Shown here: positions 1 through 8,778 of the stretch, piece after piece
Position numbering within the stretch: position 1 is the first letter of the stretch
How the letters are laid out: each line of letters begins with the position of its first letter
Notes under the pieces: model-generated
The model's input: only the letters and a program-made list of their open reading frames with translations
Told to the model about the DNA's origin: nothing
The model's database searches: none
Assembly (NCBI RefSeq): GCF_041296385.1
Contig: NW_027183620.1
Location: forward strand, 102,338 to 166,337
Source of the DNA: Aphelocoma coerulescens
Taxonomy: Eukaryota; Chordata; Aves; Passeriformes; Corvidae
DNA length: 64,000 nucleotides
Direction: 5' to 3'
Program-made: the position numbers and the translations under genes

Positions 1-2124
1 CGGGGGCAACTTTGGGGAGCAGCCCCAGCCCCTGCTCCTGCTCCCGGCTGGGCACCCAGCTGCTGGGACACAGGTGTGTCCTGATGCCACCGTCTACTCC
101 TTTGAGAAGGGAGGACAGAGTGCATCAGGGAGTTTGGTGTGGCTTACATGCGGCAAGGAGAAGGTGCAGCCCCAAACTGGCTTTCACTTCTAGAACCTTT
201 TGCTATTGCGGGGAGCAGCTGCTGGAGCTTTTCAACCGAGCTGCAAGAGTGAAAAGTGTGATGGCATGTCTATCTGAGAAGGAAGGTTCGGTGCCGCAGC
301 CTGTTGTGCACAATTTTATATAGCTGATAAGAGAAGGGGGTGCTTTTTGCAACGTTTTCCTTCCTGACACTTCTGTCTCTGTGAGCTTTAGCTGCTTGGA
401 CTCAGGGATACCGAAGGTGTGTGAAAGTGACTGGGATGCGAGAATCATGTTGCACAGGGAACAGGGAAGGTCAGCAAATGTTTCCTGTCCTGGCACATCT
501 CTCAGTCTGAACTGCAGCTGCAGATGCTTCACTTCCGCCAAGGACTCTGCCACCTTGAGAGAAGGATGCGCTCTATGGAGTTGAGAAAGAAAGTGCGTCT
601 CACTAGCTTCTTTCCTCTACTTCATAGACAGCAAAGGGGCTATGAAAGGCAGCACTGGCTTTTTGTTCTAGGACTTCTTCTTTACAAGCAGCTGCTGGAT
701 GTTTGGAAGGGGGTTTGGGATATGCAAAAATGAGAGGCTAAGATGGTAAGAGGGTAAGATGGAAGTCATCTGGCAAAAGCAGAGCTCACAAAAGGGCCAG
801 CTGAGAAAGCTCTTGCTGCCTACAACTTCAACTGCACCCCTCAAAGCAGCAGCACACACGCTGCTCTCGGCACTTTCCTTCTCAGCTCTACGCACCATCC
901 TAAGCCTTGCCTCTCCCACACTCAGGATCCAAAGACAACGGCACCAGGGACTGCTCACACACTAAAGGCACCAGGAAAAAAGGCTCACCAGCTTGGCCTT
1001 TGCATTCCCGCTGACAGCTCCACAGCTTGAACCCAGAGAACTGCCTGCTGCCAACAGCCTTTCCAATCACTCTGAGCACCTCATGACAAGGAGTGTGGGG
1101 AATGAATCTCCAGCAGCCTCCTGCCCCAGGCTGTCCCCCGGGAGCAGCCCTGCTCCAGGCCGTGACTGCCACCTGCACAGCCAAAGGACCCAGAGCCGGT
1201 GTTACACACCACGGCTGTGCCTGACACAGAGACACCAGTGGCCACACAAGTGGCCATGGCACTGTCCACACACAGTCCCTGCTGCTGCTCCCCCAGCCGC
1301 TGGCACCAACTCCCAGCCACCCACTCCTAAAGCCACGGGGCCCACTGGGACACTGCGGGGGCTCGTGGAAGCCAGCGGCCATTGTGACACAGCGGGGCTG
1401 CACAGAGCCCACGGTGCTTTGTGACCCGTGGCTCCCAGGAGAGCCTTTGTGATGCTGGGGAACTACAAGGAAGCCTGGCTCCTCTGTGACACCACCACAG
1501 AAGCTCAGGGGAGCCCTGGAGACCGTGCTGATGCTATTGAACCTGATGCAACCCTGCCTCCTCTGTGACACCACAGAAGCTCTTGGAACCCTGGAGACCG
1601 TGGTGATGCTATGGAACCTGATGCAACCCTGCCTCCTCTGTGACACCACAGAACCTCTGGGAGCCCTGGAGACCGTGCTGATGCTATGGAACCTGATGCA
1701 ACCCTGCCTCCACTGTGACACCACAGAAGCTCGGGGAGCTCTGCAGACCGTGGGGATGCTGGCGAAGCTGACGGAACCCTGGGCACCACAGTGACGCTAT
1801 GGAACCTGGTGGAACCGAGGGGCCACAGTGACACTGTGGGGCCTTTTGGAAGCAACAGGACCCTGGTGGGAAGCCACGGGATGATTAATCCTGCACGAAC
1901 CTGCTCCAGGTGGGCTCCTCTCTCCCGGCTTCCACAGGTGCTGCTAGGATCCCACTCCGGCACTGGCTTGGCACGGGCTGACGGCTTCCTTTGGCAATGG
2001 CTCTGCTCCAGGATGGCATGCTGCAGAGAATGCAGGTAGATTTTGTGCTCACTCCTGGCATGCAGCTGGACAATAAAGCCTGATCCAGCCCCCCCTCAGC
2101 ATATGTCCGGCTCTGGCATTGGGG
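1..2124 (+). repeat. Repeat unit 1 (3 minisatellite copies, error-rich start)
   Basis: Code c-c-a-a-c. Length is 2124 instead of 2118 because eight small indels (net +6) lie in bases 2-348: extra bases in runs at 2-6, 14-17, 29-32, 210-213, 314-317 and 344-348, one missing G at 109-111, and an extra A at 322. Site 419 is G instead of A, changing the candidate splice donor. Site 1980 is G (gctgacgg), otherwise seen only in unit 21. AATAAA at 2072-2077. Confidence 0.95.
1486..1794 (+). repeat. 75-bp minisatellite, unit 1: s-AL*-PL-end
   Basis: Three full copies plus a degenerate last copy. Copies are named by the two residues that open each 25-codon period in the plus frame: s (first copy, ctattgaac), AL, PL, AQ, AR; AL* has aaccctgg for agccctgg. 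Here the second copy ends cctcctct. Confidence 0.95.
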
Positions 2125-2130
2125 CGGGGC
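2119..2130 (+). promoter_or_regulatory. GC box overlapping inverted CCAAT box at unit start (model)
   Basis: GGGGCGGGGC at 2121-2130 fits the Sp1 consensus and is preceded by ATTGG (2118-2122), the reverse of CCAAT. It sits 42 bases after the AATAAA of the previous unit and recurs at every junction (unit start minus 4 to plus 5), except unit 6. A promoter role is inference from motif and position. Confidence 0.4.
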
Positions 2131-2534
2131 AACTTTGGGAGCAGCCCCAGCCCTGCTCCTGCTCCCGGCTGGGCACCCAGCTGCTGGGACACAGGTGTGT
2201 CCTGATGCCACCGTCTACTCCTTTGAGAAGGGGAGGACAGAGTGCATCAGGGAGTTTGGTGTGGCTTACATGCGGCAAGGAGAAGGTGCAGCCCCAAACT
2301 GGCTTTCACTTCTAGAACCTTTTGCTATTGCGGGAGCAGCTGCTGGAGCTTTTCAACCGAGCTGCAAGAGTGAAAAGTGTGATGGCATGTCTATCTGAGA
2401 AGGAAGGTTCGGTGCCGCAGCCTGTTGTGCACAATTTATATGCTGATAAGAGAAGGGGGTGCTTTTGGAACGTTTTCCTTCCTGACACTTCTGTCTCTGT
2501 GAGCTTTAGCTGCTTGGACTCAGGGATACCGAAG
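2131..2534 (+). other. 5' segment of the unit, no gene recognised (model)
   Basis: Mixed-composition DNA with one XbaI site (2311). An open plus frame (2135-2398) has a hydrophobic start resembling a signal peptide but begins at TTG with no ATG upstream, and matches no family I know. Marker A lies at 2468. Confidence 0.6.
2435..2440 (-). promoter_or_regulatory. TATA-like box on the minus strand (model)
   Basis: Plus TTTATA reads TATAAA on the minus strand, in the AT-richest part of the unit. Minus transcription from here would cross the unit junction into the minisatellite of the previous unit. Unit 1 has two indels at this spot (314-322), which are probably sequencing errors. Weak, motif only. 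Confidence 0.25.
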
Positions 2535-2789
2535 GTATGTGAAAGTGACTGGGATGCGAGAATCATGTTGCACAGGGAACAGGGAAGGTCAGCAAATGTT
2601 TCCTGTCCTGGCACATCTCTCAGTCTGAACTGCAGCTGCAGATGCTTCACTTCCGCCAAGGACTCTGCCACCTTGAGAGAAGGATGCGCTCTATGGAGTT
2701 GAGAAAGAAAGTGCGTCTCACTAGCTTCTTTCCTCTACTTCATAGACAGCAAAGGGGCTATGAAAGGCAGCACTGGCTTTTTGTTCTAG
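2535..2789 (+). other. Candidate 255-base intron (model)
   Basis: Donor GAAG|GTATGT (GT at 2535) is a good match to the vertebrate consensus, and the acceptor ctttttgttctag|g (AG at 2788-2789) has a pyrimidine-rich tract. Further acceptor-like sites are cctctcccacactcag|g (AG 3042-3043) and ctctctcccggcttccacag (AG 4204-4205). In unit 1 the donor is GTGTGT. No coding frame needs the intron, so it would belong to a non-coding transcript. Confidence 0.25.
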
Positions 2790-3458
2790 GACTTCTTCTT
2801 TACAAGCAGCTGCTGGATGTTTGGAAGGGGGTTTGGGATATGCAAAAATGAGAGGCTAAGATGGTAAGAGGGTAAGATGGAAGTCATCTGGCAAAAGCAG
2901 AGCTCACAAAAGGGCCAGCTGAGAAAGCTCTTGCTGCCTACAACTTCAACTGCACCCCTCAAAGCAGCAGCACACACGCTGCTCTCGGCACTTTCCTTCT
3001 CAGCTCTACGCACCATCCTAAGCCTTGCCTCTCCCACACTCAGGATCCAAAGACAACGGCACCAGGGACTGCTCACACACTAAAGGCACCAGGACAAAAG
3101 GCTCACCAGCTTGGCCTTTGCATTCCCGCTGACAGCTCCACAGCTTGAACCCAGAGAACTGCCTGCTGCCAACAGCCTTTCCAATCACTCTGAGCACCTC
3201 ATGACAAGGAGTGTGGGGAATGAATCTCCAGCAGCCTCCTGCCCCAGGCTGTCCCCCGGGAGCAGCCCTGCTCCAGGCCGTGACTGCCACCTGCACAGCC
3301 AAAGGACCCAGAGCCGGTGTTACACACCACGGCTGTGCCTGGCACAGAGACACCAGTGGCCACACAAGTGGCCATGGCACTGTCCACACACAGTCCCTGC
3401 TGCTGCTCCCCCAGCCGCTGGCACCAACTCCCAGCCACCCACTCCTAAAGCCACGGGG
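2790..3458 (+). other. Middle of the unit, GC-rich, no gene recognised (model)
   Basis: Contains a purine-rich stretch with two GTAAGA donor-like motifs (about 2864-2876), the BamHI site at 3043, and an inverted repeat TGGCCAC-ACAA-GTGGCCA at 3357-3374. Several short overlapping open frames exist on both strands without codon or family support. Markers B, C and D lie here. Confidence 0.6.
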
Positions 3459-3603
3459 CCCACTGGGACACTGCGGGGGCTCGTGGAAGCCAGCGGCCAT
3501 TGTGACACAGCGGGGCTGCACAGAGCCCACGGTGCTTTGTGACCCGTGGCTCCCAGGAGAGCCTTTGTGATGCTGGGGAACTACAAGGAAGCCTGGCTCC
3601 TCT
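3459..3603 (+). repeat. Decayed left wing of the minisatellite (model unit 2)
   Basis: Blocks starting gtgacac or gggacac followed by a Gly/Leu-like GC-rich stretch recur here with loose 70-100 base spacing and resemble the regular 75-bp copies (for example gagcctttgtgatgctggggaac beside the regular gctgatgctatggaac, in shorter pieces). This suggests an older, larger minisatellite of which only the core is still homogenised. The same stretch lies at the same offset in every unit. Confidence 0.55.
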
Positions 3604-4062
3604 GTGACACCACCACAGAAGCTCAGGGGAGCCCTGGAGACCGTGCTGATGCTATTGAACCTGATGCAACCCTGCCTCCTCTGTGACACCACAGAAGCTC
3701 TTGGAGCCCTGGAGACCGTGGTGATGCTATGGAACCTGATGCAACCCTGCCTCCTCTGTGACACCACAGAACCTCTGGGAGCCCTGGAGACCGTGCTGAT
3801 GCTATGGAACCTGATGCAACCCTGCCTCCACTGTGACACCACAGAAGCTCAGGGAGCCCTGGAGACTGTGGTGATGCTATGGAACCTGATGCAACCCTGC
3901 CTCCACTGTGACACCACAGAACCTCTGGGAGCCCTGGAGACCGTGCTGATGCTATGGAACCTGATGCAACCCTGCCTCCACTGTGACACCACAGAAGCTC
4001 GGGGAGCTCTGCAGACCGTGGGGATGCTGGCGAAGCTGACGGAACCCTGGGCACCACAGTGA
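3604..4062 (+). repeat. 75-bp minisatellite, unit 2: s-AL-PL-AQ-PL-end (model block)
   Basis: Five full 75-bp copies and a degenerate last copy. Each copy has the order gtgacaccacagaa, then gagccctggagac, then ctatggaacctgatgc, then ccctgcctcc. As 75 is 25 codons, the plus frame stays open through any copy number, and so do two minus frames. The plus frame would give a 25-residue period ending in LMQPCLHCDTTE or LMQPCLLCDTTE, with a CxxC in each. No ATG start, no recognised family and no sign of selection, so I do not call a gene. AQ copies carry gagactgtgg, i.e. they lost the CpG present in gagaccgtg. Confidence 0.96.
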
Positions 4063-4148
4063 CGCTATGGAACCTGGTGGAACCGAGGGGCCACAGTGAC
4101 ACTGTGGGGCCTTTTGGAAGCAACAGGACCCTGGTGGGAAGCCACGGG
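4063..4148 (+). repeat. Decayed right wing of the minisatellite with 8-bp palindrome (model unit 2)
   Basis: cgctatggaacctggtgg resembles ctatggaacctgatgc of the regular copies, and gtgaca restarts at 4096. It holds the near-perfect hairpin CCACAGTG-A-CACTGTGG at 4091-4107, present in every unit. Confidence 0.55.
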
Positions 4149-4392
4149 ATGATTAATCCTGCACGAACCTGCTCCAGGTGGGCTCCTCTCTCCCGGCTTC
4201 CACAGGTGCTGCTAGGATCCCACTCCGGCACTGGCTTGGCACGGGCTCACGGCTTCCTTTGGCAATGGCTCTGCTCCAGGATGGCATGCTGCAGAGAATG
4301 CAGGTAGATTTTGTGCTCACTCCTGGCATGCAGCTGGACAATAAAGCCTGATCCAGCCCCCCCTCAGCATATGTCCGGCTCTGGCATTGGGG
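4149..4392 (+). other. 3' tail of the unit (model)
   Basis: Between the minisatellite wing and the next GC box. Holds the second BamHI site (4215), a donor-like GCAG|GTAGAT (about 4300-4308), AATAAA, a run of seven C and the NdeI site. No gene. Confidence 0.6.
4340..4345 (+). terminator. Polyadenylation hexamer AATAAA near unit end (model)
   Basis: Canonical AATAAA in ggacaataaagcctg, followed at 30-50 bases by a G/T-rich stretch (atgtccggctctggcattgg, 4370-4389) of the type that serves as a downstream element. It is present without change in all 29 units at unit end minus 52. Use as a poly(A) site is not shown by sequence. Confidence 0.5.
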
Positions 4393-6510
4393 CGGGGCAA
4401 CTTTGGGAGCAGCCCCAGCCCTGCTCCTGCTCCCGGCTGGGCACCCAGCTGCTGGGACACAGGTGTGTCCTGATGCCACCGTCTACTCCTTTGAGAAGGG
4501 GAGGACAGAGTGCATCAGGGAGTTTGGTGTGGCTTACATGCGGCAAGGAGAAGGTGCAGCCCCAAACTGGCTTTCACTTCTAGAACCTTTTGCTATTGCG
4601 GGAGCAGCTGCTGGAGCTTTTCAACCGAGCTGCAAGAGTGAAAAGTGTGATGGCATGTCTATCTGAGAAGGAAGGTTCGGTGCCGCAGCCTGTTGTGCAC
4701 AATTTATATGCTGATAAGAGAAGGGGGTGCTTTTGCAACGTTTTCCTTCCTGACACTTCTGTCTCTGTGAGCTTTAGCTGCTTGGACTCAGGGATACCGA
4801 AGGTATGTGAAAGTGACTGGGATGCGAGAATCATGTTGCACAGGGAACAGGGAAGGTCAGCAAATGTTTCCTGTCCTGGCACATCTCTCAGTCTGAACTG
4901 CAGCTGCAGATGCTTCACTTCCGCCAAGGACTCTGCCACCTTGAGAGAAGGATGCGCTCTATGGAGTTGAGAAAGAAAGTGCGTCTCACTAGCTTCTTTC
5001 CTCTACTTCATAGACAGCAAAGGGGCTATGAAAGGCAGCACTGGCTTTTTGTTCTAGGACTTCTTCTTTACAAGCAGCTGCTGGATGTTTGGAAGGGGGT
5101 TTGGGATATGCAAAAATGAGAGGCTAAGATGGTAAGAGGGTAAGATGGAAGTCATCTGGCAAAAGCAGAGCTCACAAAAGGGCCAGCTGAGAAAGCTCTT
5201 GCTGCCTACAACTTCAACTGCACCCCTCAAAGCAGCAGCACACACGCTGCTCTCGGCACTTTCCTTCTCAGCTCTACGCACCATCCTAAGCCTTGCCTCT
5301 CCCACACTCAGGATCCAAAGACAACGGCACCAGGGACTGCTCACACACTAAAGGCACCAGGAAAAAAGGCTCACCAGCTTGGCCTTTGCATTCCCGCTGA
5401 CAGCTCCACAGCTTGAACCCAGAGAACTGCCTGCTGCCAACAGCCTTTCCAATCACTCTGAGCACCTCATGACAAGGAGTGTGGGGAATGAATCTCCAGC
5501 AGCCTCCTGCCCCAGGCTGTCCCCCGGGAGCAGCCCTGCTCCAGGCCGTGACTGCCACCTGCACAGCCAAAGGACCCAGAGCCGGTGTTACACACCACGG
5601 CTGTGCCTGACACAGAGACACCAGTGGCCACACAAGTGGCCATGGCACTGTCCACACACAGTCCCTGCTGCTGCTCCCCCAGCCGCTGGCACCAACTCCC
5701 AGCCACCCACTCCTAAAGCCACGGGGCCCACTGGGACACTGCGGGGGCTCGTGGAAGCCAGCGGCCATTGTGACACAGCGGGGCTGCACAGAGCCCACGG
5801 TGCTTTGTGACCCGTGGCTCCCAGGAGAGCCTTTGTGATGCTGGGGAACTACAAGGAAGCCTGGCTCCTCTGTGACACCACCACAGAAGCTCAGGGGAGC
5901 CCTGGAGACCGTGCTGATGCTATTGAACCTGATGCAACCCTGCCTCCTCTGTGACACCACAGAAGCTCTTGGAACCCTGGAGACCGTGGTGATGCTATGG
6001 AACCTGATGCAACCCTGCCTCCTCTGTGACACCACAGAACCTCTGGGAGCCCTGGAGACCGTGCTGATGCTATGGAACCTGATGCAACCCTGCCTCCACT
6101 GTGACACCACAGAAGCTCGGGGAGCTCTGCAGACCGTGGGGATGCTGGCGAAGCTGACGGAACCCTGGGCACCACAGTGACGCTATGGAACCTGGTGGAA
6201 CCGAGGGGCCACAGTGACACTGTGGGGCCTTTTGGAAGCAACAGGACCCTGGTGGGAAGCCACGGGATGATTAATCCTGCACGAACCTGCTCCAGGTGGG
6301 CTCCTCTCTCCCGGCTTCCACAGGTGCTGCTAGGATCCCACTCCGGCACTGGCTTGGCACGGGCTCACGGCTTCCTTTGGCAATGGCTCTGCTCCAGGAT
6401 GGCATGCTGCAGAGAATGCAGGTAGATTTTGTGCTCACTCCTGGCATGCAGCTGGACAATAAAGCCTGATCCAGCCCCCCCTCAGCATATGTCCGGCTCT
6501 GGCATTGGGG
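4393..6510 (+). repeat. Repeat unit 3 (3 copies)
   Basis: Length 2118, code c-c-a-a-c, same code and same minisatellite order as unit 1, so units 1-2 and 3-4 look like two copies of a dimer. AATAAA at 6458-6463. Confidence 0.96.
5872..6180 (+). repeat. 75-bp minisatellite, unit 3: s-AL*-PL-end
   Basis: Three copies, same order and endings as unit 1. Confidence 0.95.
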
Positions 6511-8778
6511 CGGGGCAACTTTGGGAGCAGCCCCAGCCCTGCTCCTGCTCCCGGCTGGGCACCCAGCTGCTGGGACACAGGTGTGTCCTGATGCCACCGT
6601 CTACTCCTTTGAGAAGGGGAGGACAGAGTGCATCAGGGAGTTTGGTGTGGCTTACATGCGGCAAGGAGAAGGTGCAGCCCCAAACTGGCTTTCACTTCTA
6701 GAACCTTTTGCTATTGCGGGAGCAGCTGCTGGAGCTTTTCAACCGAGCTGCAAGAGTGAAAAGTGTGATGGCATGTCTATCTGAGAAGGAAGGTTCGGTG
6801 CCGCAGCCTGTTGTGCACAATTTATATGCTGATAAGAGAAGGGGGTGCTTTTGGAACGTTTTCCTTCCTGACACTTCTGTCTCTGTGAGCTTTAGCTGCT
6901 TGGACTCAGGGATACCGAAGGTATGTGAAAGTGACTGGGATGCGAGAATCATGTTGCACAGGGAACAGGGAAGGTCAGCAAATGTTTCCTGTCCTGGCAC
7001 ATCTCTCAGTCTGAACTGCAGCTGCAGATGCTTCACTTCCGCCAAGGACTCTGCCACCTTGAGAGAAGGATGCGCTCTATGGAGTTGAGAAAGAAAGTGC
7101 GTCTCACTAGCTTCTTTCCTCTACTTCATAGACAGCAAAGGGGCTATGAAAGGCAGCACTGGCTTTTTGTTCTAGGACTTCTTCTTTACAAGCAGCTGCT
7201 GGATGTTTGGAAGGGGGTTTGGGATATGCAAAAATGAGAGGCTAAGATGGTAAGAGGGTAAGATGGAAGTCATCTGGCAAAAGCAGAGCTCACAAAAGGG
7301 CCAGCTGAGAAAGCTCTTGCTGCCTACAACTTCAACTGCACCCCTCAAAGCAGCAGCACACACGCTGCTCTCGGCACTTTCCTTCTCAGCTCTACGCACC
7401 ATCCTAAGCCTTGCCTCTCCCACACTCAGGATCCAAAGACAACGGCACCAGGGACTGCTCACACACTAAAGGCACCAGGACAAAAGGCTCACCAGCTTGG
7501 CCTTTGCATTCCCGCTGACAGCTCCACAGCTTGAACCCAGAGAACTGCCTGCTGCCAACAGCCTTTCCAATCACTCTGAGCACCTCATGACAAGGAGTGT
7601 GGGGAATGAATCTCCAGCAGCCTCCTGCCCCAGGCTGTCCCCCGGGAGCAGCCCTGCTCCAGGCCGTGACTGCCACCTGCACAGCCAAAGGACCCAGAGC
7701 CGGTGTTACACACCACGGCTGTGCCTGGCACAGAGACACCAGTGGCCACACAAGTGGCCATGGCACTGTCCACACACAGTCCCTGCTGCTGCTCCCCCAG
7801 CCGCTGGCACCAACTCCCAGCCACCCACTCCTAAAGCCACGGGGCCCACTGGGACACTGCGGGGGCTCGTGGAAGCCAGCGGCCATTGTGACACAGCGGG
7901 GCTGCACAGAGCCCACGGTGCTTTGTGACCCGTGGCTCCCAGGAGAGCCTTTGTGATGCTGGGGAACTACAAGGAAGCCTGGCTCCTCTGTGACACCACC
8001 ACAGAAGCTCAGGGGAGCCCTGGAGACCGTGCTGATGCTATTGAACCTGATGCAACCCTGCCTCCTCTGTGACACCACAGAAGCTCTTGGAGCCCTGGAG
8101 ACCGTGCTGATGCTATGGAACCTGATGCAACCCTGCCTCCTCTGTGACACCACAGAACCTCTGGGAGCCCTGGAGACCGTGCTGATGCTATGGAACCTGA
8201 TGCAACCCTGCCTCCACTGTGACACCACAGAAGCTCAGGGAGCCCTGGAGACTGTGGTGATGCTATGGAACCTGATGCAACCCTGCCTCCACTGTGACAC
8301 CACAGAACCTCTGGGAGCCCTGGAGACCGTGCTGATGCTATGGAACCTGATGCAACCCTGCCTCCACTGTGACACCACAGAAGCTCGGGGAGCTCTGCAG
8401 ACCGTGGGGATGCTGGCGAAGCTGACGGAACCCTGGGCACCACAGTGACGCTATGGAACCTGGTGGAACCGAGGGGCCACAGTGACACTGTGGGGCCTTT
8501 TGGAAGCAACAGGACCCTGGTGGGAAGCCACGGGATGATTAATCCTGCACGAACCTGCTCCAGGTGGGCTCCTCTCTCCCGGCTTCCACAGGTGCTGCTA
8601 GGATCCCACTCCGGCACTGGCTTGGCACGGGCTCACGGCTTCCTTTGGCAATGGCTCTGCTCCAGGATGGCATGCTGCAGAGAATGCAGGTAGATTTTGT
8701 GCTCACTCCTGGCATGCAGCTGGACAATAAAGCCTGATCCAGCCCCCCCTCAGCATATGTCCGGCTCTGGCATTGGGG
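6511..8778 (+). repeat. Repeat unit 4 (5 copies)
   Basis: Length 2268, code g-c-c-g-c as in unit 2. It differs from unit 2 in the second minisatellite copy (gtgctgatg rather than gtggtgatg at about 8103-8111). AATAAA at 8726-8731. Confidence 0.96.
7990..8448 (+). repeat. 75-bp minisatellite, unit 4: s-AL-PL-AQ-PL-end
   Basis: Five copies; AL copy with gtgctgatg. Confidence 0.95.

Larger units (their letters stand above)
2125..4392 (+). repeat. Repeat unit 2 (5 copies; model unit)
   Basis: Length 2268, code g-c-c-g-c. This unit is used here as the reference for internal features. XbaI (TCTAGA, 2311) and NdeI (CATATG, 2100 in the previous tail) each occur once per unit, whereas BamHI (GGATCC) occurs twice, at 3043 and 4215. 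Longest open frames include minus 3018-3842 and minus 3623-4231, both starting from non-ATG codons and overlapping each other. AATAAA at 4340-4345. Confidence 0.96.

Noticed and set aside
900..1724. Long minus-strand open frames (249, 274, 177 and 202 codons) in every unit
   Set aside because: They lie over the minisatellite, overlap each other and plus-strand frames, mostly begin at non-ATG codons, show low-complexity composition and match no family I know. Openness follows from the 75-base period.
2135..2398. Plus frame with signal-peptide-like start (LLLL segment) in each unit
   Set aside because: Starts at TTG with no ATG upstream in frame, and lies directly at the presumed promoter; no known domain.
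3604..4062. CRISPR-like array of regularly spaced repeats
   Set aside because: The 75-bp copies are contiguous and have no unique spacers; no cas genes; the DNA is eukaryotic in character.
4120..4145. CTCF site on the minus strand (CCACCAGGG)
   Set aside because: Only the left part of the core consensus fits; the GGC end is missing, so I would not call it without binding data.
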